64,000 nucleotides of DNA from Streptomyces sp. DI166 (GCF_900091315.1 NZ_FLSP01000007.1:1-64000), one strand, 5' to 3'; shown: positions 25,567 through 34,643, counted from the first letter of the stretch. Notes: generated by a model from the sequence alone, not told the origin. A program made the numbers and translations.

Positions 25567-26187
25567 ATCGACCAGTTCGCCTCGCGCCTTCTCCGTCTGT
25601 CCCCCTCCTGCGGTCCGGTCCGGCTGGTCGGGGTCGACGGGCACGCCGGGTCCGGGAAGTCCACGTTCGCCGCGCGGCTGGCGCGTGCGATGGGCGGGGC
25701 GCCGGTGCTCAGGCTCGACGACATCGCCAGCCACGACGAGCTGTTCGAGTGGACCGACCGGTTGCTCACCCAGGTGATCACCCCGTTCTCCCGCGGCGAG
25801 AGCGCCCGCTACGCCCCCTACGACTGGCACGCCCGCGCCTTCGGGCCCCCCGTCCCGCTGCCGCCCTCCCCCGTCGTCCTCGTCGAGGGCGTCGGCGCCG
25901 GGCGCCGGGCGCTGCGGCCGTTTCTGGCTTTGCTTCTGTGGATGGATCTGCCGCGCGAGCAGTCCTGGGCGCGCGGCCGGGCGCGGGACGGGGAGGAGCA
26001 GCGGGAGTTCTGGGACACCTGGGTCCGGGCGGAACGCAAGCACTTCGCCGACGACCCGTCGGAGCCCTTCGCGGACTGGCTGGTACGTCAGTGCGGGGAG
26101 GGGTACGAGGTGCGTTCCGGGCCTGCCGGGACAGGAGAAACGGACCACTTCCTCACGCTCAGTGATGGACCGTCCCCAATGTGGTGA
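25567..26187 (+). CDS. Uridine kinase-like P-loop protein with no conventional start codon
   Basis: The reading frame contains an uninterrupted kinase domain: Walker A DGHAGSGKSTFAARLA, then LRLDDIASHDELFEW, YAPYDWHAR, VVLVEGVGAG and LLLWMDL. The upstream stop is TAG 25525 and the first ATG is at 25690, downstream of the P-loop. Between them no ATG, GTG or TTG is in frame, so I place the start at ATC 25567 (IDQFASRLLRL); CTG 25597 is another choice. A -10-like TAGACT at 25525 suggests transcription starts near 25537. It may use a rare start codon or have lost its true one through a small indel. Substrate unknown. Confidence 0.75.
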   Translation: MDQFASRLLRLSPSCGPVRLVGVDGHAGSGKSTFAARLARAMGGAPVLRLDDIASHDELFEWTDRLLTQVITPFSRGESARYAPYDWHARAFGPPVPLPPSPVVLVEGVGAGRRALRPFLALLLWMDLPREQSWARGRARDGEEQREFWDTWVRAERKHFADDPSEPFADWLVRQCGEGYEVRSGPAGTGETDHFLTLSDGPSPMW

Positions 26188-26236
26188 AGTTGTGAAGGGC
26201 CGCCTGCGAGAACTCGCCGGAGTGCCCCAACTCGGC

Positions 26237-26266
26237 TTGACCCAAGGGCCGTACAGGTCTTACGTT
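26237..26266 (+). promoter_or_regulatory. Vegetative-type promoter for a candidate small RNA
   Basis: TTGACC (26237-26242), an 18-bp spacer and TACGTT (26261-26266) is one of the best sigma-70-like promoters in the window. It lies in a 430-bp gene-free stretch and points to a terminator only about 70 bp downstream. Confidence 0.68.
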
Positions 26267-26272
26267 CTCAAT

Positions 26273-26344
26273 GTGCGGTCCTCGCAGACCGCCCGAAAGA
26301 CGCGAAGCCCCCGGTTGTTCCCCCGTGATCGGGGGCTTCGTTCT
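26273..26344 (+). ncRNA. Candidate ~70-nt small RNA
   Basis: The predicted transcript begins about seven bases after the -10 hexamer and ends at a strong terminator. It contains a first hairpin, GCGGTC-ctcgca-GACCGC (26275-26292), a purine-rich linker CCGAAAGACG, and the terminator hairpin. No open reading frame of note is inside. It could act as a trans sRNA or be an attenuated leader of the AAA+ gene that starts 270 bp further on. Confidence 0.55.
26303..26340 (+). terminator. Intrinsic terminator of the candidate small RNA
   Basis: CGAAGCCCCCG (26303-26313) pairs perfectly with CGGGGGCTTCG (26330-26340), followed by TTCT. The rest of the gap to the AAA+ gene (26345-26617) shows nothing I can assign. 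Confidence 0.8.
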
Positions 26345-26617
26345 GCCCTGACCCCGTTTTCCGGCCGTACCGAGGCCGAATCCGCTCACCCTCGGTCACC
26401 GAGTCGTGCGCTCCGGGTCCGTCCCCACCTCGCCAAACGGGCGGTGCGGCACCCTGGGGCGGGCGACGCCACCGCAGGTACGATGCCCTCGGTGCGACCT
26501 GGACAGTTGCTCCGCGCACCGTTGCAACTGCGGTCCGCCGTACGGCGGTTCGACTTGGCGGCCGACGGGTGAACGCCCGCCGGCCAACCGACGGGGGCAC
26601 GGTTTGTGGGGGACGTG

Positions 26618-28483
26618 ATGGACTTCGGCACGCAGGGCCCCGAGGCCCCGGCCGACCTCGCCTGGTTGCGAGGCGTGGACGCCTACACCATGGGCGCCTA
26701 TCCGCAGGCGGAGGAGGAGTTCCGCACCGCGGTGCGGATCGATCCCGGCATGGCCGACGGCTGGCTCGGCCTGCACGCGCTGCGCGTGGACACCACCACC
26801 GCGCTGCTGCGGATGTTCCGCCACCGCGACCGCTTCGGCGAACAGCGCACCCGCCACCGCCGCACCCTCAACTCCTGGTACTGGCTGGGCTGGTGGGTGC
26901 AGCCGGTGCTGGAAAGCCCGCGCGACCTGCTGCTCGCGCACGCCTCGCACTGGCTGGACGGCCGCCACGTACCCGAGCTGGACCGGGCCCTGGCCGGTCT
27001 GCCGCCGGTGGACACCGACCCCCAGGTCCGCTTCCTGCACGCCTGCCGGGCCTACCTGGTCAAGGACTGGGAACAGCTCGTCCGGCACACCGACCCGCTG
27101 CTCGACGACCCGATGCTCGGCATCGAGGCCGGGCTCTTCGGCGGGATGGCCCGGGTCCGTCTGGAGATGTACGGCCAGGCCGAGCCCCTGCTGTCCACGG
27201 CGCTGATGCGCTGCCGCAGCGAGCAGCCGCAGCGCAAGGAACTGCGCTACTGGCTGGCCCGCGCCCACGAGGGCACCGGCCGCTCGGCCGCCGCGCTGCC
27301 GCTGTACCGGGCGGTGCACCGGGTTGACCCGGCCTTCATGGACACCTCCGCCCGGCTCGCCGCCATCGCCGAGGGCGACGGGTACGAGGAGGCCGGCGAT
27401 CTCGCCCCGATCACGCTGACCGGGTTCGGCCAGGACTCCGTGGACGGCCCCGACACCCTGGACCCGCTCTTCGGCGAGGGCCGCGACCTGAAGCTGTCCG
27501 GGCCCGAGATGCCCTCCTCCGGCCCGCTCCCCCCGGTGATCGATCCGGCCGTACGGGAGCGGACGAGCCTGCCCGGCGGCCAGCCGCCGCCCGCGGGACC
27601 CACCGATCCCGGGTTACTTGAGGAGGCGCTCGCCGAACTGGAGCGCATGGTGGGCCTGGAGCCGGTCAAGCGCCAGGTGAAGGCGCTGTCCGCGCAGTTG
27701 AACATGGCCCGGCTGCGGGCGGGACAGGGGCTTCCGGTCCAGCCGCCGAAACGGCACTTCGTCTTCTCCGGGCCCTCCGGCACCGGCAAGACCACGGTCG
27801 CGCGCATCCTGGGCCGCGTCTTCTACGCGCTCGGCCTGCTCGGCGGCGACCATCTCGTCGAGGCGCAGCGCGCCGACCTGGTCGGCGAGTACCTGGGGCA
27901 GACGGCCGTGAAGGCCAACGAGCTGATCGACTCCGCGCTCGGCGGTGTCCTCTTCGTGGACGAGGCGTACTCGCTGTCCAACTCGGGCTACGGCAAGGGC
28001 GACGCGTACGGCGACGAGGCGCTCCAGGTGCTGCTGAAGCGGGCCGAGGACAACCGGGACCACCTGGTGGTGATCCTCGCCGGGTACCCCGAGGGCATGG
28101 ACCGGCTGCTCGCCGCCAACCCCGGGCTGTCCTCCCGCTTCACCACCCGTGTGGACTTCCCCTCCTACCGCCCGCTGGAGCTCACCGCGATCGGCGAGGT
28201 GCTGGCCGCGGAGAACGGCGACGTGTGGGACGAGGAGGCCCTGGACGAGCTGCGCTCCATCGCGGGGCACGTGGTGGACCAGGGCTGGATCGACGAGCTG
28301 GGCAACGGCCGCTTCCTGCGCACCCTGTACGAGAAGAGCTGCGCCTACCGGGATCTGCGGCTGTCGACGTACCCCGGGACGCTGACGCGGGACGACTTGT
28401 CGACTCTGCGGCTGCCGGACCTGATGCAGGCGTACGGGGAAGTGCTGTCGGGCCGGGGGCCCCAGGACCCGCCGGGGATGTGA
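26618..28483 (+). CDS. TPR-AAA+ ATPase, CbxX/EccA-like
   Basis: A 621-aa cytosolic protein. The N-terminal half (residues about 10-270) consists of TPR-like helical pairs (AYPQAEEEFRTAVRIDPGMA). The C-terminal AAA+ domain has Walker A SGPSGTGKTT (Lys391), Walker B VLFVDEAYSL (about 447), sensor segments VVILAGYPEGM and the arginine finger region PGLSSRF. The architecture is that of EccA, the type VII secretion ATPase, and of CbbX. No other type VII secretion gene is near, so this may be a free-standing paralogue. The start at ATG 26618 has a G-run upstream; GTG 26606 is possible. Confidence 0.88.
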   Translation: MDFGTQGPEAPADLAWLRGVDAYTMGAYPQAEEEFRTAVRIDPGMADGWLGLHALRVDTTTALLRMFRHRDRFGEQRTRHRRTLNSWYWLGWWVQPVLESPRDLLLAHASHWLDGRHVPELDRALAGLPPVDTDPQVRFLHACRAYLVKDWEQLVRHTDPLLDDPMLGIEAGLFGGMARVRLEMYGQAEPLLSTALMRCRSEQPQRKELRYWLARAHEGTGRSAAALPLYRAVHRVDPAFMDTSARLAAIAEGDGYEEAGDLAPITLTGFGQDSVDGPDTLDPLFGEGRDLKLSGPEMPSSGPLPPVIDPAVRERTSLPGGQPPPAGPTDPGLLEEALAELERMVGLEPVKRQVKALSAQLNMARLRAGQGLPVQPPKRHFVFSGPSGTGKTTVARILGRVFYALGLLGGDHLVEAQRADLVGEYLGQTAVKANELIDSALGGVLFVDEAYSLSNSGYGKGDAYGDEALQVLLKRAEDNRDHLVVILAGYPEGMDRLLAANPGLSSRFTTRVDFPSYRPLELTAIGEVLAAENGDVWDEEALDELRSIAGHVVDQGWIDELGNGRFLRTLYEKSCAYRDLRLSTYPGTLTRDDLSTLRLPDLMQAYGEVLSGRGPQDPPGM

Positions 28484-28484
28484 C

Positions 28485-28508
28485 CCCGCGCCCCCTGGGG
28501 GGCGCGGG
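28485..28508. terminator. Bidirectional terminator between the AAA+ and CNNM genes
   Basis: CCCGCGCCCC pairs perfectly with GGGGCGCGGG around a 4-base loop, in the 36-bp gap between convergent genes. Confidence 0.8.
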
Positions 28509-28519
28509 ACCACGTCCGG

Positions 28520-29566
28520 CTAACTCGCCAGCGCCTGCTTCGGCAGGGTCCGGTGCGCCGGGTCCGTCACCTCACCGACCAGCAGTTCCAGGACGTCCTC
28601 CAGTGCCACCAGACCGAGCACCCGGCCGGAGGCGTCCGCCACCTGCGCCAGATGGGTCGCCGCCCGCCGCATCACCGTCAGGGCGTCGTCCAGCGGGAGT
28701 TCGGGCCGCAGCGTCGTCATCGGCCGCCACACCTGCTGCGGCACCGCCCGTTCGGTGTCCTCCAGGTCGAGTACGTCCTTCACGTGCAGATAGCCCATGA
28801 AGGCGCCGGAGTCGGCGACCACCGGGAACCGGGAGTACCCGGTGCGGGCGGTGAGGCCGACGATCTGGCCCGGGGTGACCGAGGGCGGCACGGTGACCAG
28901 GGACTCCCTCTTCAGGAGCACGTCCGTCACCGGGCGGGACCCCAGTTCCAGGGCGTCCTCCAGGCGCTCCTGCTCCTCCGGGTCCAGCAGACCCGCCTGA
29001 CCCGCGTCCTCCACCAGCCGGCCCAGCTGCACGCTGGTGAAGACCGCCTCCACCTCGTCCTTCGGCTCCACGCGAAAGAGTCTGAGGATGCCCTGGGCGC
29101 AGGCGCCGAGGGCGACGGTGATCGGCCGGCACAGCCGGGCGAAGGCGACCAGGCCGGGGCTGAGCCACAGCGCGGCCTTCTCCGGCGCGGCCATCGCGAG
29201 GTTCTTCGGGACCATCTCGCCGATGACGAGGTGGAAGAAGACGACCGTCGCGAGGGCGATGACGTACCCGAGGGGGTGGATCATCGCGTGCGGGAGGTGG
29301 ATCCAGGCGAAGACGGGTTCCAGGAGGCGGGCCACGGTCGGTTCGGCGACCGCGCCGAGCGTCAGGGAGCAGACCGTGATGCCGAACTGGGCGGCCGCCA
29401 TCATCTGCGGCAGGTGTTCGAGACCGTAGAGCACCTGGCGGGCGCGGGCGGTGCCGAGCGGTTCGATCTGGCTGCGGCGCACGGAGACCAGCGCGAACTC
29501 GGCGCCGACGAAGAAGCCGTTGGCGAGCACGAGCAGCGCGGCGAGCAGGAGTTGGAGCAGGCTCAT
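28520..29566 (-). CDS. CNNM/CBS-domain membrane protein, short form
   Basis: A 348-aa protein of the HlyC/CorC family. The N-terminal DUF21 (CNNM) domain has about four helices, with LANGFFVGAEFALVSVRRSQ and VIGEMVPKNLAMAAPEKAAL. Two CBS domains follow (residues about 205-325). The C-terminal CorC_HlyC domain of the upstream partner is missing. CNNM proteins export Mg2+ or regulate divalent metal flux. The start overlaps the stop of the longer paralogue by ATGA, so the two are translated together and may form a heterodimer. Confidence 0.9.
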   Translation of the reverse strand: MSLLQLLLAALLVLANGFFVGAEFALVSVRRSQIEPLGTARARQVLYGLEHLPQMMAAAQFGITVCSLTLGAVAEPTVARLLEPVFAWIHLPHAMIHPLGYVIALATVVFFHLVIGEMVPKNLAMAAPEKAALWLSPGLVAFARLCRPITVALGACAQGILRLFRVEPKDEVEAVFTSVQLGRLVEDAGQAGLLDPEEQERLEDALELGSRPVTDVLLKRESLVTVPPSVTPGQIVGLTARTGYSRFPVVADSGAFMGYLHVKDVLDLEDTERAVPQQVWRPMTTLRPELPLDDALTVMRRAATHLAQVADASGRVLGLVALEDVLELLVGEVTDPAHRTLPKQALAS

Positions 29567-30888
29567 CGGGCGGCCTCCGCCACCGGGGCGGTCCGCACCA
29601 GGCGGACCCGCTCGGCCCGGTAGTGGCCGACCTGGCGCACCGACAGCCGCCAGCCGGGCAGTTCGGCCTTGTCGCCGGGGACCGGGATCCGGCCGAGCAG
29701 ATCGGCGACGAGCCCGGCGACGGTCTCGTACGGGCCCTCGGGCACGTCGAGTCCTATCCGCTGGAGCGTGTCGACCCGGCAGCTGCCGTCGGCGTCCCAG
29801 GCGGGCCTGCCGTCCTCGGCCGGGGCCGCGGCGAGTTCGGGCAGGTCCTGTCCGTCGTGCTCGTCGCGGACCTCGCCGACGATCTCCTCGACGATGTCCT
29901 CCAGGGTGACCACGCCCGCGGTGCCGCCGTACTCGTCGACGACGACCGCGATGGGCTGCTCGCTGCGCAGCCGGGCCAGCAGCGGCCGGACCGGCAGGGT
30001 CTCGGGGACCAGCAGGGGCGGGCGGGCGATGGCGTCCACCTGGGTGCGCAGGCGGTCGGCGGCGGGCACGGCGAGCGCGTCCTTGAGGTGGACCATGCCG
30101 ACGACCTCGTCGATGCGCTCCCGGTAGACGGGGAAGCGGGACAGGCCGGTGGCGCGGGTCAGATTGACCACGTCCTCGGCGGTCGCGGACGACTGGAGCG
30201 CGCTGACCTTCACCCGCGGGGTCATCACGTGCTGCGCGGTCAGCTCGCCGAGCGAGAGGGTCCGTACGAACAGGTCCGCGGTGTCCTGCTCCAGGGTTCC
30301 GGCGCGGGCCGAGTGGCGGGCCAGGGAGACCAGTTCACCGGGGGTGCGGGCGGAGGCCAGCTCCTCGGTGGGCTCGATGCCGACAGCGCGCACGAGCCGG
30401 TTGGCGACGGAGTTCAGGGCGGCGATGACCGGCCGGAACAGCCGCGCGAACAGGTGCTGGGGGCCCGCGACGAAGCGGGCGACCTGCATCGGGCGGGACA
30501 CCGCCCAGTTCTTCGGCACGAGTTCGCCGATCACCATCTGCACGGCCGAGGCCAGCAGCATGCCGACCAGGACGGCGACCCCGGAGACGGCGCCCTCGGG
30601 GACGCCGGTCGCGGTGACGGGGCCGTGCAGCAGCGCGGCGAGCGCGGGCTCGGCCAGCATGCCGACCACCAGGGAGGTGATGGTGATGCCGAGCTGGGTG
30701 CCGGAGAGCTGGAAGGAGAGTTCCTTCAAGGACTCGACCACGGTGCGGGCGCGGCGGTCGCCCTCGGCGGCGGCCTTCTCGGCCTCCGGGCGTTCCACCG
30801 TGACCAGGCCGAACTCGGCGGCCACGAAGAAGCCGTTGGCGAGGATCAGCAGGAATGCCGCGGCAAGGAGCAGCAGGGGGATGGTCAT
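29563..30888 (-). CDS. CNNM/CBS-domain membrane protein with CorC_HlyC domain
   Basis: A 441-aa paralogue of the downstream gene: DUF21 membrane domain (LANGFFVAAEFGLVTVERPE; VIGELVPKNWAVSRPMQVAR), two CBS domains (about residues 205-330) with VDEYGGTAGVVTLEDIVEEI, and a C-terminal CorC_HlyC domain (about 350-430). A role in Mg2+ or Co2+ flux is expected. It starts at ATG 30888 behind GAGG. It is the first gene of a two-gene operon. Confidence 0.93.
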   Translation of the reverse strand: MTIPLLLLAAAFLLILANGFFVAAEFGLVTVERPEAEKAAAEGDRRARTVVESLKELSFQLSGTQLGITITSLVVGMLAEPALAALLHGPVTATGVPEGAVSGVAVLVGMLLASAVQMVIGELVPKNWAVSRPMQVARFVAGPQHLFARLFRPVIAALNSVANRLVRAVGIEPTEELASARTPGELVSLARHSARAGTLEQDTADLFVRTLSLGELTAQHVMTPRVKVSALQSSATAEDVVNLTRATGLSRFPVYRERIDEVVGMVHLKDALAVPAADRLRTQVDAIARPPLLVPETLPVRPLLARLRSEQPIAVVVDEYGGTAGVVTLEDIVEEIVGEVRDEHDGQDLPELAAAPAEDGRPAWDADGSCRVDTLQRIGLDVPEGPYETVAGLVADLLGRIPVPGDKAELPGWRLSVRQVGHYRAERVRLVRTAPVAEAAR

Positions 30889-31008
30889 GCCGCCGCCTCG
30901 GTATGTCGGGAGGGGGCGGCGCAGGTACTACAGGACGATCCGTCCATCGCTGGAGGGGGTCACTCCTCGGGTAGCAGGGGGCCGCTGCGCACCCGGGGGG
31001 AGATCAGC

Positions 31009-31037
31009 GGCGGAGGCGTCACGACAACGCCTCCGCC
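31009..31037. terminator. Probable terminator after the rib-his-PH operon
   Basis: GGCGGAGGCGT (31009-31019) pairs perfectly with ACGCCTCCGCC (31027-31037) around 7 bases. It lies about 50 bp after the PH-protein stop, before the CNNM operon on the same strand. Confidence 0.75.
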
Positions 31038-31060
31038 AACAGATTAATCAAGAGGGGGCC

Positions 31061-31107
31061 GCCTACGGCAGATCCCTCGTGCCGGCCTACGGCAGATCCC
31101 TCGTGCC
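31061..31107. repeat. 24-bp tandem duplication over the PH-protein stop codon
   Basis: A 23-bp unit (GCCTACGGCAGATCCCTCGT plus GCC) occurs at 31061-31083 and again at 31085-31107 with one base between. The second copy encodes the last residues and stop of the PH protein; the first copy repeats them in the same frame behind the stop. Confidence 0.95.
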
Positions 31108-31539
31108 CCGGGCCTCCGCGAGGGCCCGCAGCGCGCGGGCGTCGGCGATGGCCCGCTGCTTGGCGATACCGGGCTGGATGCCCAGCGCGGGCAGGCTGGT
31201 GCCGTCGCTGAGGTCGAGGAAGACCCAGGGGTCACCCGGGCGGAGGTTCACCTGGATGATCTCGGCCCACTCCAGCCGGCGGCGGCTCGCGATGTTCACG
31301 ACCGTCACACCGGAGTCCTCGGCGACGACCTTGACCCGGGCGAGCATCGCCAGGACGCCGAACATCAGCGCCCCGGTGAGGATGAAGCTGAGCCGCTCGC
31401 CGGGGCCGAGCTTCTCCAGCAGCAGCGCCACCGCGGTGATCACCACGAGGATCGCGGCGCCCGCGGTGAGCAGCACGGCCCGGGTGCGGCCCGGCCGGAA
31501 GGTGACGGGCAGTTCGGGGAGGTCGGGCTGGTCGGACAT
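31087..31539 (-). CDS. PH-domain membrane protein
   Basis: A 150-aa protein with two membrane helices (residues about 22-42, AVLLTAGAAILVVITAVALL, and 50-68) and then a bacterial PH-like domain (about 70-130, VVAEDSGVTVVNIASRRRLE, WAEIIQVNLRPGDPW). Function unknown. It is found here 13 bp behind hisG, so it is probably the last gene of the rib-his transcript. Its C-terminus was duplicated as a 24-bp repeat without changing the protein. Confidence 0.87.
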   Translation of the reverse strand: MSDQPDLPELPVTFRPGRTRAVLLTAGAAILVVITAVALLLEKLGPGERLSFILTGALMFGVLAMLARVKVVAEDSGVTVVNIASRRRLEWAEIIQVNLRPGDPWVFLDLSDGTSLPALGIQPGIAKQRAIADARALRALAEARGTRDLP

Positions 31540-31552
31540 CGCTCGTGGTCCC

Positions 31553-32401
31553 TCAGAGACGGCAGGCGTGGATGGCCGTCGTCAGGATGGCCCGCGCGCC
31601 GATGTCGTACAGGTCGTCCATGATCCGCTGCGCCTCCTTGGCGGGGACCATCGCGCGGACGGCGACCCAGCCCTCGTTGTGCAGCGGGGAGACGGTCGGG
31701 GACTCCAGGCCGGGGGTGAGCGCGACGGCCTTCTCCAGCTGCTCGACCCGGCAGTCGTAGTCCATCATCACGTACGTCCGGGCCACCAGGACGCCCTGCA
31801 GACGGCGCAGGAACTGCTGCACCTTGGGGTCCTCGGTCTCGGCGCCGGTACGGCGGATGACGACGGCCTCGGACTTCATGATCGGCTCGCCGAAGACCTC
31901 CAGGCCGGCGTTGCGCAGCGAGGTGCCGGTCTCGACGACGTCCGCGATGACCTCGGCGACGCCGAGCTCGATGGCGGTCTCGACGGCGCCGTCGAGGTGG
32001 ACGACGGAGGCGTCGATCGCGTTGTCGGCGAGGTGGCGCTCGACGATGCCCTCGTAGGAGGTGGCGACGGTCTTGCCCTTGAGGTCCGCCAGGCCGCAGG
32101 CGGTGCCGGGCTTGGCGGCGAAGCGGAAGGTGGAGCGGGCGAAGCCGAGCGGGAGGATCTCCTCGGCGTCGGCGCCGGAGTCGATCAGCAGGTCGCGGCC
32201 GGTGATGCCGATGTCGAGGCGGCCGGAGGAGACGTAGATGGCGATGTCGCGGGGGCGGAGGTAGAAGAACTCGACCTCGTTCTCCGGGTCGACGATGCGC
32301 AGTTCCTTGGACTCGCGGCGCTGCTGGTAGCCGGCCTCATGCAGCATGTCCGCCGCAGGGCCTGAGAGGGAACCCTTGTTGGGGACGGCGATGCGCAGCA
32401 T
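31553..32401 (-). CDS. hisG: ATP phosphoribosyltransferase, long form
   Basis: A 282-aa enzyme for the first step of histidine synthesis, joining ATP and PRPP. It has the long form with a C-terminal regulatory domain for histidine feedback (about residues 210-282). Typical segments: RIAVPNKGSLSGPA, DIGITGRDLL, EVIADVVETGTSLRNAGL (PRPP loop). The start at ATG 32401 has GGAAG upstream. It follows hisE by 68 bp; the other his genes are not in the window. Confidence 0.98.
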   Translation of the reverse strand: MLRIAVPNKGSLSGPAADMLHEAGYQQRRESKELRIVDPENEVEFFYLRPRDIAIYVSSGRLDIGITGRDLLIDSGADAEEILPLGFARSTFRFAAKPGTACGLADLKGKTVATSYEGIVERHLADNAIDASVVHLDGAVETAIELGVAEVIADVVETGTSLRNAGLEVFGEPIMKSEAVVIRRTGAETEDPKVQQFLRRLQGVLVARTYVMMDYDCRVEQLEKAVALTPGLESPTVSPLHNEGWVAVRAMVPAKEAQRIMDDLYDIGARAILTTAIHACRL

Positions 32402-32469
32402 GAGGTCGGCTTCCTTCGTTGTGTGATTCGCGGGAGTCCGCGAGTGATGTGCGGGTGTGCGGCGTGGGC

Positions 32470-32742
32470 TCAGAGGTGGGCGTAGACGTCGTCCAGGGAG
32501 ATCCCGCGGGCGACCATCATCACCTGGACGTGGTACAGCAGCTGGGAGATCTCCTCGGCTGCCGCGTCCTTGCCCTCGTACTCGGCGGCCATCCAGACCT
32601 CGGCGGCCTCTTCGACGACCTTCTTGCCGATGGCATGGACGCCCTTCCCGACCAGTTCTGCGGTGCGGGAAGTGGCGGGGTCGCCGGTGGCGGCCTTCTG
32701 CTGGAGCTCGGTGAAGAGCTCCTCGAACGTCTTCTTGGACAT
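32470..32742 (-). CDS. hisE: Phosphoribosyl-ATP pyrophosphatase
   Basis: A 90-aa all-helical MazG-like enzyme for the second histidine step, cutting phosphoribosyl-ATP to phosphoribosyl-AMP. The metal motif is [11 protein letters not shown] with [16 protein letters not shown] 32742 ([10 protein letters not shown]) is the family start. It lies 34 bp behind ribH and 68 bp before hisG. Confidence 0.97.
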   Translation of the reverse strand: MSKKTFEELFTELQQKAATGDPATSRTAELVGKGVHAIGKKVVEEAAEVWMAAEYEGKDAAAEEISQLLYHVQVMMVARGISLDDVYAHL

Positions 32743-32776
32743 GGTGACGCTCAGCCTATGCCACATACCCGCTTCG

Positions 32777-33262
32777 TCAGCGCCAGGGTTCGGATACTGA
32801 ACGCAAGGTGGCCGCGGTGGCGACCGCCGCGGTGACCGCCTCGTGCCCCTTGTCCTCGCTGGAGCCCTCCAGGCCGGCCCGGTCCAGGGCCTGCTCCTCG
32901 GTGTCGCAGGTGAGCACGCCGAAGCCGACCGGTACCCCGGTCTCCACCGAGACCTGGGTCAGGCCCTGGGTGACGCCCTGGCACACGTAGTCGAAGTGCG
33001 GGGTGCCGCCCCGGATGACGACGCCGAGGGCGACCACGGCGTCGTAGCCCCGTCCGGCGAGGACCTTGGCGACGACCGGCAGCTCCCAGCTGCCGGGGAC
33101 CCTGAGCAGGGTCGGCTCGTCGATGCCGAGGTCGTGCAGGGCGCGCAGGGCGCCGTCCACCAGGCCGTCCATCACCTTTTCGTGCCACTGCGCCGCGATG
33201 ACGGCGACCCGCAGATCGCCCACGCCCTGTACGGACAGTTCCGGTGCGCCCTTGCCGCTCAC
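32777..33262 (-). CDS. ribH: 6,7-dimethyl-8-ribityllumazine synthase
   Basis: A 161-aa enzyme that condenses the DHBP four-carbon unit with the ribityl-pyrimidine. It has [32 protein letters not shown] (active-site His) and [22 protein letters not shown] 33262 has AAGGAG upstream. It is fourth in the rib run, 37 bp behind ribBA. Confidence 0.98.
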   Translation of the reverse strand: MSGKGAPELSVQGVGDLRVAVIAAQWHEKVMDGLVDGALRALHDLGIDEPTLLRVPGSWELPVVAKVLAGRGYDAVVALGVVIRGGTPHFDYVCQGVTQGLTQVSVETGVPVGFGVLTCDTEEQALDRAGLEGSSEDKGHEAVTAAVATAATLRSVSEPWR

Positions 33263-33299
33263 GTCTCTCCTTCGGAGTGTTTCTGGTTGTCGCTGTCGT

Positions 33300-34643
33300 C
33301 TACTGGTTGCCGCAGGCGGAGACGGGGGCCGCCTCCAGCCAGGGCAGGTCGTGGCCCATCCGGTCCCGCTTGGTGCGCAGGTAGCGGATGTTGTGCTCGC
33401 CCGCGGTGACGGGCATCGGCTCGCGGTCGGTGACCTCGATGCCGTGCCGGACGAGGGCGTCGGTCTTGTCGGGGTTGTTGGTCATCAGGCGGACGCTCAC
33501 AATTCCGAGGTCCCGCAGTATCCGCGCCCCGGCCGCGTAGTCCCGGGCGTCGGCGGGCAGGCCCAGCTCCAGGTTGGCGTCCAGGGTGTCGCGGCCGCGC
33601 TCCTGGAGCTCGTAGGCGCGCAGCTTGGACATCAGGCCGATGCCGCGACCCTCGTGTCCGCGCAGGTAGACCACGATGCCGCGGCCCTCGGCCTGGATGC
33701 GCCGAAGGGCGGCGTCGAGCTGGGGGCCGCAGTCGCAGCGCTGGGAGCCGAAGACGTCGCCGGTGAGGCACTCGGAGTGGACCCGGACCAGGACGTCCCG
33801 GCCGTCGCCGATGTCGCCGTGCACCAGGGCGACGTGCTCGATGCCGTCGACGGTGGAGCGGTAGCCGTAGGCGGTGAAGGTGCCGCGGCCGGTGGGCAGG
33901 TGCACCTCGGCCTCGCGGCGGACCACGGGCGCGGCGGCGGCCGGTGCGGCCTGCGGGGCCGCGGTGGTCTCGGCGGCCGGGGCCTCCGTGGCGCGGCGGT
34001 AGGCGATCAGGTCCTCGATGGAGATGATCGACAGGCCGTGCTTGCGGGCGAACGGGATCAGGTCGGGCAGCCGCAGCATCCGGCCGTCGTCCCCGGCGAT
34101 CTCGACGATGGCGCCGGCCGGACGCAGCCCCGCGAGACGGGCGAGGTCGACGGCGGCCTCGGTGTGGCCGTCGCGGACCAGGACGCCACCCGGGCGGGCG
34201 CGCAGCGGGAAGATGTGGCCCGGGCGGACGAAGTCGTCGCTCTCGGCCTTGCCGCTCGCCAGCAGCTGCAGCGTGGTGGAGCGGTCGGAGGCGGAGATGC
34301 CGGTGGTGACGCCGTGGACGGGTGCGGCGTCCACGGTGACGGTGAACGCGGTCCGCATGGACTCGGTGTTGTTCTCCACCATCAGCGGGATGCCGAGCCG
34401 GTCCAGTTCCTCGCCCTCCATGGGGGCGCAGATCATGCCGCGGCACTCGCGCATCATGAACGCGACGATCTCGGGGGTCGCCTTCTCGGCGGCGACGATG
34501 AGGTCGCCCTCGTTCTCCCGGTTCTCGTCGTCGACGACCACGACCGGACGTCCGGCGGCGATGTCGGCGATGGCCTGCTCGACGGGGTCCAGCGACCAGT
34601 CCTCGATGTTCTCGGTGCCGTACAGGGCGGTTGAGGTGCTCAC
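33300..34643 (-). CDS. ribBA: Bifunctional DHBP synthase / GTP cyclohydrolase II
   Basis: A 447-aa fusion. The RibB half (residues about 15-215) has [16 protein letters not shown] and makes DHBP from ribulose 5-phosphate. The RibA half (about 240-430) has the zinc site [18 protein letters not shown] and [13 protein letters not shown] and opens GTP. GTG 34643 overlaps the pnuX stop (GTGA). An Ala/Pro-rich linker (about residues 222-240) joins the halves. ribD is not in this cluster, so the deaminase/reductase must come from elsewhere. Confidence 0.97.
   Translation of the reverse strand: MSTSTALYGTENIEDWSLDPVEQAIADIAAGRPVVVVDDENRENEGDLIVAAEKATPEIVAFMMRECRGMICAPMEGEELDRLGIPLMVENNTESMRTAFTVTVDAAPVHGVTTGISASDRSTTLQLLASGKAESDDFVRPGHIFPLRARPGGVLVRDGHTEAAVDLARLAGLRPAGAIVEIAGDDGRMLRLPDLIPFARKHGLSIISIEDLIAYRRATEAPAAETTAAPQAAPAAAAPVVRREAEVHLPTGRGTFTAYGYRSTVDGIEHVALVHGDIGDGRDVLVRVHSECLTGDVFGSQRCDCGPQLDAALRRIQAEGRGIVVYLRGHEGRGIGLMSKLRAYELQERGRDTLDANLELGLPADARDYAAGARILRDLGIVSVRLMTNNPDKTDALVRHGIEVTDREPMPVTAGEHNIRYLRTKRDRMGHDLPWLEAAPVSACGNQ

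Noticed and set aside
26273-26344. The small hairpin unit considered as a tRNA
   Set aside because: No cloverleaf, anticodon or TPsiC arm is formed; a promoter-hairpin-terminator unit fits better.
26618-28483. Assigning a type VII secretion locus
   Set aside because: Only the EccA-like ATPase is present; no EccB/C/D/E, WXG100 or mycosin genes are near.
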